Shown: positions 56,637 through 64,000 of the stretch, piece after piece
Numbering within the stretch: the stretch's first letter is position 1
Layout: every line of letters begins with the position of its first letter
DNA from: Cycas panzhihuaensis
Taxonomy: Eukaryota > Cycadophyta
DNA length: 64,000 bases
Direction of reading: 5' to 3'
Assembly (NCBI GenBank): GCA_023213395.1
Contig: CM041465.1
Coordinates: forward strand, 242,427,741 to 242,491,740
Made by a program: the position numbers and the translations under genes
Notes under the pieces: generated by a model
What the model was told of the DNA's origin: nothing
Seen by the model: the letters and a program-made list of their open reading frames with translations, nothing else
The model's database searches: none

Positions 56637-57471
56637 TGTTGGCTTATAGATTCCACACCCTTCGTGGAATCAATGCACTTGTCAAGGTTACACAGTAGCT
56701 ATAGTCTAGTTTTAGGACAACATCAACATGGTTATACACATATATTCCACATATAATTCCATATATAATTCACGAGAATGGTACACAGTGATGCAATTCA
56801 ATACATACTTGAGACATCATCAACACACATCAAGAATGCACCAATTTCCACATAACTCTTCTTTTATTAATTCAACAGTTTATTTACGAAAGTGGAATGC
56901 GTTAATGAGCATTCCAAAGACATCTGATCTCTGTTACATATGCGTACCTAGATGGTACTTATCATGCACTCATGCTCCAATCGGGCATCATGCGTCTTGT
57001 CATCTGCACCTTTGCGTACTCTTGATCTTCGGCTCTCACCCTCACCAGGTGAATCATGCGTACCTCCTTAAGTACTCTGTTGGTACCTTTTGGTCAAGGG
57101 TTATGACTTGTCATAATCGTACCCTTTCAACCATCGTACCTCTTCAATTAATCGTGCCTCTTCACTTAATCTCTTTGGTTAACCTTAATTAATTCTTCCT
57201 TTGGTTCCGTACGTAAAATGCGTACATCGGCACCTCCCGTGTCTTCACTGGTCCCATGGAGTAATGCGTCTGCCGCTTTCGATTCGTTCCGCTCTTTGAT
57301 GCGTTCACATCATGTGTGCCGTTCAGTGCACCTGTCATACGTACCCAGAATGCCTGTTTTTCTGCCGTTTCGCCTCGTGCGTACCTCCGTACGGTCCGTA
57401 CCTGCACAACCCAGGTTATCTGACCTACCTCTGGTCCTCACACAGCCATTGAGTCAATTTTGATGCCAACA
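56637..57471 (-). repeat. 5' LTR of gypsy G (right copy)
   Basis: The plus strand starts TGTTGGCTTATAGATTCC and ends GATGCCAACA. It aligns with 47,116-47,946 with small differences in CG-rich patches. Confidence 0.9.
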
Positions 57472-57476
57472 ATTAC
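57472..57476. repeat. Right target-site duplication of gypsy G (ATTAC)
   Basis: Matches 47,111-47,115. Confidence 0.95.
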
Positions 57477-57740
57477 ATAATCTATCTTTCATCATTTAGC
57501 CTCTTACAACTACAATAACATTATGCAACTTATCACTTATTCCATATTCTCTATTATCAAAGACTATCCTATACTTTTATTCTATCATTTGACTAATAGA
57601 TAGCAACTCCTATAAGAGTTAGAGGCAGTTAATATCCTTTAAAATAAGGATAAACTACATTCTTAGTATTATCACTTATACATGATCTACCTAGTGTCAT
57701 ATGTGTGTTAAGAAAAATGTGATTAATAATATAAGACTAT
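57477..57740 (-). pseudogene. Copia F region upstream of integrase
   Basis: Minus-strand sequence joins to 47,110 when G is removed and leads into the NDSILWHHRFSHLN pre-integrase motif. It includes an IIENMEGISDKLHNVIVVVR-like block, resembling the segment between copia protease and integrase. It is full of stops. Confidence 0.5.
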
Positions 57741-59859
57741 GGCCCCCAAAAATTAATGGAACAAGTTGTCATCATTTACCCAAACAATAATCCATAAAAT
57801 GATAATTAGGCATGTACACAAGCAAATGACAATCAAATGATTAAATATTGATATAAGTCATAGTATATAAGAGCTTAAATGGGCATCCTAGCAATGTATA
57901 TATATACAAAACAAATGGGATATTAATATAATATAGTGTTAAAGGAGCCTATACTTTCATGAGATTATATAAAATTCTCAAACGATCTATAAGAACTCAC
58001 ACCCTAAAACCTCATGAATTGGGATTACCTCTCTCAAAGAATAAGTATTATAAGCATGGTTAGTCCCTCTCATCCTCTCATATATCCCCCCTAACTAGAA
58101 GATTTATTAACATGCTTATTAGGTATTTATGACCACTAGTGCTATGATGTATTAGTCTAACTACTTTGGTCTTGAAACCTAACATTCTCCTAGTCAAACT
58201 AACTCTATTTATGTTTAAGTGCAACTAGACTAGACCTTCCAATCATTAGCTCCATCATCCTTAGCATCTTGGTGGAGGCACAATCCTACTCCTAATCCCT
58301 CTCTAGTATGGGTTAGTCCCTATCTTTGGTCATAGCCTAAAGCTTATCTTCTAAGATGGTTATTTGAGCCTCTACAATAGGATCCATGACTAAGGGAGGA
58401 ATTACCTATGCCTTGGATGTTAATACCCAACCATACAATTGAGTGTTGATCATCTTATTTATTGTCCACATCTCAATTTCCTTTATTAAGGGTATAAAAG
58501 TAGTTGTATATAGTTAGGATATTATCAGAAGCCTAGCATCCATAATAGAAGGCTACCCATCCTCATACACCTTTAACAATACTAAATCAAAAACATGCTA
58601 GATAAAATTTAGTATCATCACCTAAAGCTCTACAAGAATAAGAATGAAAGGGACCTTATCAATCATAATATGATAGTAAAGCAATAAAGTATAGTTAAAA
58701 TCAAATCAAATGAGTAAAAAACAAGGGAATAGATCAAGAATATACCCTAAATATCAATAGTGTCATCACCTTCCTCCTCTACAATGCTAAGTGTAACCTA
58801 CATGTAGTAACTAACACCATCACTACCACCTTCTCCCGACACCCCTACTATAATCTATTAAGAGGATCTACTATTTTTGTAATCATTGCCACCATCCCTT
58901 CACTCACCCTACAAAGTTGGATCAATCTCTTTTATAGAAGAGCCCCATTGCATGCTAAAATATGGATTATAATTGAATATACCCATGCTCACCTCATTCA
59001 ATGGGATGACATACATACTCCAACTTACTAGCTCTTGTAGCCCCCCATCTCTAAATCTCACAAGCCACCTATGAGTAACTAATTCATCTAGAGAGATGGA
59101 CCAAAGTCCCCCATGGTGTCATACCCCAATGATGTGGTTGAAGAACTCAGAATACAATATTAAATAATATGACTAACCCCTAAACTTGTTAGACTTAATC
59201 TTATTTAGTTGTGACCTCAAATTGCCCACAACCATCAAGGCCTAATTAAACAACTCCCTTATATTTCAATGGGAGACACATCCTATTCATTCACCCAAGA
59301 ACTCTATATAACTCTATTATTAGGTAATCTAGAATATAATGACACATACAACCAATTTTTATGCTATTGGAACTCTAACAATGCTAAATTAGAAGGCTAC
59401 ATTGATCCCTCTCCTATTCTACCTCTTACCCTTATAAAAGTAAGCAACTACCTAGTCTCATACAACATCACTCTAAATAAGGGTCCTCAACACTAGAGGG
59501 GTCCATATGCATGGAACACCGAAGATTTGTTAAACATCTCTATTTATGAACTTCATATCTTCCACTAAAAGTAAGTAAAACACTTGCCTCTTCTAGTACC
59601 AATGGTTAATAATATCACCTAATAAAGCCTAGTCTAACACATACTACTAGGAGGTCATAATGTGGTATAGCCTAGAACTTTGTAAGACTCCTTAAGTCCC
59701 CTCCTCCACCCCACTACCTAAATCTAGCATCCTTTGGCCTAAGTGCTCCATGTTGGTGATTAGTCAATTTTGAGTAGTCCAAGGCATAGATAACATCAAT
59801 AAAGATTAAAAAGTTATGTTTTGTTCCTATTTTTGTTGCACCATAATGAATGCCTTATA
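57741..59859. other. AT-rich region, no gene recognised
   Basis: One 75-codon plus-strand ORF at 59,269-59,496 (MGDTSYSFTQELYITLLLGN...) resembles no family I know. The segment 58,200-59,250 has codon-like composition but stops in all frames, so it could be an old, decayed element. Confidence 0.4.
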
Positions 59860-60118
59860 CCATTCTAAATTTTAGAATAGGTTGAGATGCCCTATTATAA
59901 TTTTTATAATGAAGTATCCTACCCCATTATAAAATTCAAAATAGGGTATAATGCCCCATCATTAAAATTATAATGAAATAGTTTAAACCTATTATATTTT
60001 TCATAATAGGGCATAACATGCCATTAAAGTTTTTATAATAGGGGATAATGCTCCATTCTAAATTTTAAAATGAAGCACTATGCACCATTTTGAAAATATA
60101 ATGGGGCAAGATTTATAA
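59860..60118. repeat. Tandem array of a 32-bp palindromic unit (about 8 copies)
   Basis: Units start near 59,860, 59,890, 59,922, 59,954, 59,986, 60,019, 60,051 and 60,083, giving a spacing of 30, 32, 32, 32, 33, 32 and 32 bp. The unit approximates CCCCATTATAAAATT, TATAATGGGG and a short linker (CATAATG). Each unit is itself an inverted repeat. Copies differ at many positions. No ORF is present. Confidence 0.85.
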
Positions 60119-60886
60119 TGGGGCATCCATTACAAATCCCCCTAATAACCAAAATTTAATTTTTTTGACTTAAATAAGCTAAAATGAAAAAAAATTAATC
60201 AAATAAAAATGTTTAGGTTTTCAAAATACCCATTTGTAGCCATGGCTAAGGGTTTGATAGGACCCCATCTAACCAAAAAATCTTTAAATTGGGTAAAACC
60301 CTAAGTTGGTGATTTTGAGTAAAAAATTAAAAATATAAAAGGAGGAGAAGTTAGGCCTATAGGTTCTACATGCTTCTTAGACATTATCTCACCCTAGTCT
60401 CATAGCAATCATTTACTTATAAATCAAACTCTTAGTTTTCCTACAATCATGTTAGGAGTGATTAAAGGATCAGAAACTAATTGGAGGAAATATGGTTTTC
60501 TCATGTGAAAATGAAATTGAATATTATGAGAACCAAAGTTTATAATGGATGTTCTTAGGCTTTAAGAAATCAAAATATTCACCAATAGGATCCATTAGAC
60601 TCACATTTTATCACTATCTATATTTACGATTTGTGATCACTAAAAGTACAGCTAATTATGAGTGGACCCAAGTTAAATATGCTTGTGAAATATTAATTAA
60701 TGCTCTTATAAATACACCATGATATACCCAAAACTATCAAGAGAAACATACTCCTAAATATACTCAATTTTATATTTTAGTGACTCAATTTTGAGCATTA
60801 ACCTCATTTTTCTAGGCCATACAGGCCAATGACACTAAGAAATCCTTAGCTCTCATATGTACCTAGGACTAAGTAGGCCTTAAAGA
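60119..60886. other. AT-rich spacer, nothing recognised
   Basis: No ORF or repeat family is supported. Confidence 0.4.
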
Positions 60887-61278
60887 TGTTAAAACATTGT
60901 AATAAGACCTACATTTCAATGTATTTTTTATGTGCATAATGTGTATTTTATACTTTAGGTGACCCATATTATAAAATTAATCAAGTTTTATATTTAGGCC
61001 AAGTCTATTATATTTGTCGCTTAGTTAGTTAATTATATTATTAGAAATCTTAGTGGCTTGCTTATAAATTAAGCCTTGCATCATTCTTTTGTATATGATT
61101 TTTGGGTATATGTGAAAGCTCTGCTAGTTTGGAGCCTCACGTGGTGACTAATTTACTTGTGAATGTTGATTAATCTCTATTTTACTCATGTTTTGCATGT
61201 TTACTATGTTATTTCAATAGATTAGCTTGATATTCTATTAGTAGCACATAGATTCTTAGATCTTGGATGATTTTATCA
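60887..61278 (+). repeat. Candidate 5' LTR of copia H
   Basis: The right end is set by the primer site at 61,279, which directly follows TTTTATCA. The left end at TGTTAAAACATTG is a guess that gives a common copia LTR length of about 390 bp. No second copy is in the window. Confidence 0.4.
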
Positions 61279-61293
61279 TGGTATTAGAGCTTG
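61279..61293 (+). other. Primer binding site of copia H
   Basis: TGGTATTAGAGCTTG matches the copia tRNA-Met primer site with one transition, as in elements C and D. Confidence 0.65.
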
Positions 61294-64000
61294 CATATGC
61301 TCTAACTTGAACTTTTTTAAGAAAAATAATGAAGAATAGAGGCTTGTTCCCTCATAATAGCACCTCATTTTCACTCATTTCTCTATTTTTTTCCTTAGTT
61401 CTTAATGCATATAGTAGTTTTAACATGAAGTGCAAGACATGCTTAGTGTGTATCAGCCCAATACTACTAATATTTAGTCCCCTTATAGTCATATATACTT
61501 AGAGTTCTATTTTTGAGAAAATGATGAAGAAAACAATCTATTTTCAAGTTATTTCAACCCTAGATTGAGATAAATCCACTTACTGGAGCAATACCTTCCT
61601 CTTTGGTGGTGATCTAGCCTCATTCTTAGTCTATAGAAGTCCATTTAGACAAGTTTTCTATTGTTCAAAGCCTATTTCTGGCTATTTTTATTCACACAAC
61701 CTCCACATACTTTATATCTTGTTCTCACTAATTCTGAGCTTGTTTTGAGTCAAACCACATTCTAATATTCTCCTTTAGGTCCTATGCCCCCCCATCTATT
61801 AGTTTTAGAGTAACACATCAAAGAAATCTTAAGTTTAGGCCATCCATTCCTCTGTATAAGCTGCCTAATACCGTGTGCAGGTTGCACACCTTCCATGGAT
61901 CATATTTCTTCAAAATATTTATTATTTTTCATTATGATTTTAGCATTAGTCATTTAAATCAAATTATATTTGATATTTCTTTGAATTCTAATGGCTAGGC
62001 CCTTAGATTCGACCATATTCATTATTATATGATCCTAAACTTTGTCAAAAATGGTAGATTCTAAATATCTATATGTTATTTTATATTATTTTTGTAAAAT
62101 CAAAAAATTTAAATTATATTCAATAATATTTTAGGTCCATTAGCCCCTTAGCTATATCAACAAGTGGTTTTATATAGTTTGCAAGTGACTAGAGGATACT
62201 TTCTGAAGGGGCTTAAGCCCATCCTTCTCAAGGTTTTCTCATAACAGAGTACCTACCACAATTCTTATAACAACTTTACAACCAAGAGTCCATTTTTTAA
62301 AATATTTAGACTATCAAAAAGAGGATTTAGAGGACTATCTTAGAATTAGATTGATCCTATCTTATAGTCGTTATAGGCTACCAAAGTTAAGCTTGGTATT
62401 TGACCCTCTTTAAGCCCTTTTCTCTCTTTTTAAATGCCAATTTCTATTTTTTAGAAATTCTTTTATTATTTCATATTATTGTTAACCTTTAGTCAACTAT
62501 TTGAATCTAGTTTTTAGGCTAACAAAGTGCTTAGTATTGGTTTTTTATAGGTGTTACTCTTAGAAGATTGAAGTGGCTCTCTCTTATGCAAGCCCACTTA
62601 AAGAGCACTATAAATCTTTCTTTATCCTTTTATTTATTTTATTTCCATCTTATATTTTAGTTATTTTTCTAAAACTTAACCTTTATTTGTAATAACTTAC
62701 ATCATAAAATTAATGTTGTCACATTAGAAAAGATGACTCCTAAATTAGTCACCCTTTATTCTAGTATCATAAGGGGAACAATTAGGATCCTTAAAGTTAC
62801 CACCCCACACATGTCCTAAAGAGAAGAATGCAACTGCAGAATTAATGTGATAACAGAACTCCAAACCATGTAAAGAATAAATAGCATAAACAAGCCAAGC
62901 ACATAATAAAGAACATTGGGAGATTTAGGTCTAAGCATAGACCTTTTATTAATTTGAGTAATAACTAAAGAATTATAGAGATGAATAAATCCTAACTCTT
63001 CTCATCGACTCATCAAAAACTCATCCTACCTTTTTACATATGTTATTACATAAAAATATATAGACACAACATTATAAAATATTACCTTATAGTTTTATAA
63101 TACAATAAGCATAAACCATGGGTTGACAAAGACTCCCATAAGACATCCAAATTTTTTTCTTAGGGGCTCCTACCCCCAAACCCCCACCTAGTAAAATGTT
63201 CAGTATATCTAACATACCCTTGGTCTACTCTAATTTTCTAAGGAAGCCATTGGTTATAAGGTGTAATAAGTGGTAGGATGAGGTGGAAAACTACCTATTG
63301 GAGTTTGGAGACTAAGCTAGACCTAAAGGGGGTGAGTGCCTCAGTTAATCAAGTTCTCACTACTAGATTTATCACTAGGTATAAGTCTAATATAGGTGGA
63401 TACATAAATTAAAAGGATCTTAGACCTTCATTGCAACCCATGTATTGAGGTATATAGAGCCTTAATCTTATATAATAGTATATAAGGTCCATAATTTTCC
63501 ACTTATGGGTAGGTCGCATTAGACAGAATAGTAACTAAGTACTTTTCTAGAGACCCTTTAAACTTAGAATTCTAGATTAGCAACCCCGTAGGTAGATTAG
63601 TACACAAGTACATAAACTTTAAAGATATAAAAAAAAAAAAACTTAGAAAAATAGTAGCAAAAATGTTACTTTCTAATACAATTAAATATAATGGCATTAA
63701 TAATTTCATCCCATATAAAAAATAAGTCATAAATCTGCTTATCAAGAATGATTTTTGGGCCTATGTTAATGGAAACATACTCCTACCTAGGCCAACACAA
63801 GACCCAATGATCTTACCATCATAATTATTCTTGATCCTATAGCCTTAGTAAACTTTAAAGCTAAGGATAATGTTACCTTGTCCTTCCTCTACTTAGCATT
63901 TAAATACCAAATGGACCAAAACATTGAAACAACCCAAACCTCTCATGAGGCATAGACCATTCTTTATGCCCTCCATGAGAGAAATGATGAATCTAGATCC
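61294..64000 (+). other. Internal region of copia H and beyond, no coding seen
   Basis: About 2.7 kb of AT-rich DNA after the primer site. No gag, protease or pol motif is recognised on either strand, so H may be an old or non-autonomous element. It runs to the window end. Confidence 0.4.

Larger units (their letters stand above)
47116..57471 (-). mobile_element. Ty3/gypsy element G, full length, 10.4 kb
   Basis: A minus-strand element with 831- and 835-bp LTRs (TGTTG...CCAACA on the plus strand) and ATTAC duplication. From right to left: primer site, gag with tandem zinc knuckles, protease, an unexpected second gag-like domain, RT, RNase H, integrase, and a 1.9-kb 3' region with a degenerate extra ORF. 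It lies in the protease-integrase junction of copia F. It shows no chromodomain. The 3' ORF and general plan suggest an Athila/Tat-side gypsy lineage, but that is inference. Confidence 0.9.
37901..57740 (-). mobile_element. Ty1/copia element F, degenerate, split by E and G
   Basis: On the minus strand, from right to left: pre-integrase region (57,477-57,740), integrase, RT (44,758-47,110), RNase H (38,217-38,652), a short polypurine tract (38,208-38,216) and a candidate 3' LTR to the left. Joining the sequence across E and across G restores contiguous copia coding order, and both insertions have perfect 5-bp duplications. The gag and 5' LTR of F are not identified. Numerous stops and shifts show old age. 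Confidence 0.75.

Noticed and set aside
59269-59496. Possible small host gene
   Set aside because: Seventy-five codons, no recognisable domain, no splice or promoter support, and surrounded by decayed sequence.
59860-60118. CRISPR-like array
   Set aside because: Regular 32-bp spacing and palindromic units recall CRISPR repeats, but there are no distinct spacers; the whole unit repeats in tandem and diverges. The surroundings are plant repeats without cas genes.
1-64000. tRNA, rRNA, telomere or centromere satellite sequences
   Set aside because: I looked for tRNA-like cloverleaf motifs, TTTAGGG arrays and long satellite arrays and saw none. The only tRNA-related matches are 12-15-base primer sites.

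Overview
The window looks like repeat-dense nuclear DNA of a seed plant with a large genome. I found no convincing host gene, tRNA, rRNA or CRISPR. Almost everything recognisable is LTR retrotransposon, nested to several levels. Dual RNase H Ty3/gypsy elements with 2.5-kb LTRs, Ty1/copia elements primed from TGGTATYAGAGC sites, and AT-rich, stop-riddled spacers fit a plant. A gymnosperm is possible, but this is a weak inference. Element names (A to H, P) are mine.

Layout. (1) 1-22,025: copia element C on the minus strand, running off the left edge. Its 5' LTR (5,436-5,630 plus 21,896-22,025) was split by gypsy element A (5,631-21,895; TSD GAACC). (2) 22,026-33,233: the 3' part of plus-strand copia element P, which shares C's LTR family. 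Its 3' untranslated region was split by gypsy element B (22,882-32,697; TSD ACTAT). (3) 33,237-about 36,700: a short-LTR, non-coding, minus-strand element D. (4) About 37,900-57,740: degenerate minus-strand copia F, interrupted twice, by plus-strand copia E (38,658-44,752; TSD AACTT) and by gypsy G (47,116-57,471; TSD ATTAC). (5) 57,741-64,000: AT-rich DNA with a 32-bp palindromic tandem array (59,860-60,118) and the 5' LTR plus primer site of copia H (PBS at 61,279).

How the genes work together. Element A is the most interesting object. On the minus strand it encodes gag, protease, reverse transcriptase, a gypsy RNase H that lacks its first catalytic Asp, and integrase. Downstream of integrase come an oppositely oriented gene resembling the plant mobile domain (PMD) family, with its own plausible TATA box and leader intron, and then a second, archaeal-type RNase H with all its catalytic motifs, just before the 3' LTR. 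Element B has the same gag and protease plan but has lost RT-RNase H-integrase and the 3' cargo by two separate deletions. It would therefore need an A-like partner to move. Element G has two gag-like domains and a degenerate 3' ORF. Element E keeps one reading frame across gag-pol but has about 20 in-frame stops, mostly explicable by C-to-T or G-to-A changes. A, B and G instead show many small indels concentrated in CG/CHG-rich patches, which may be partly a sequencing artefact of methylated DNA.
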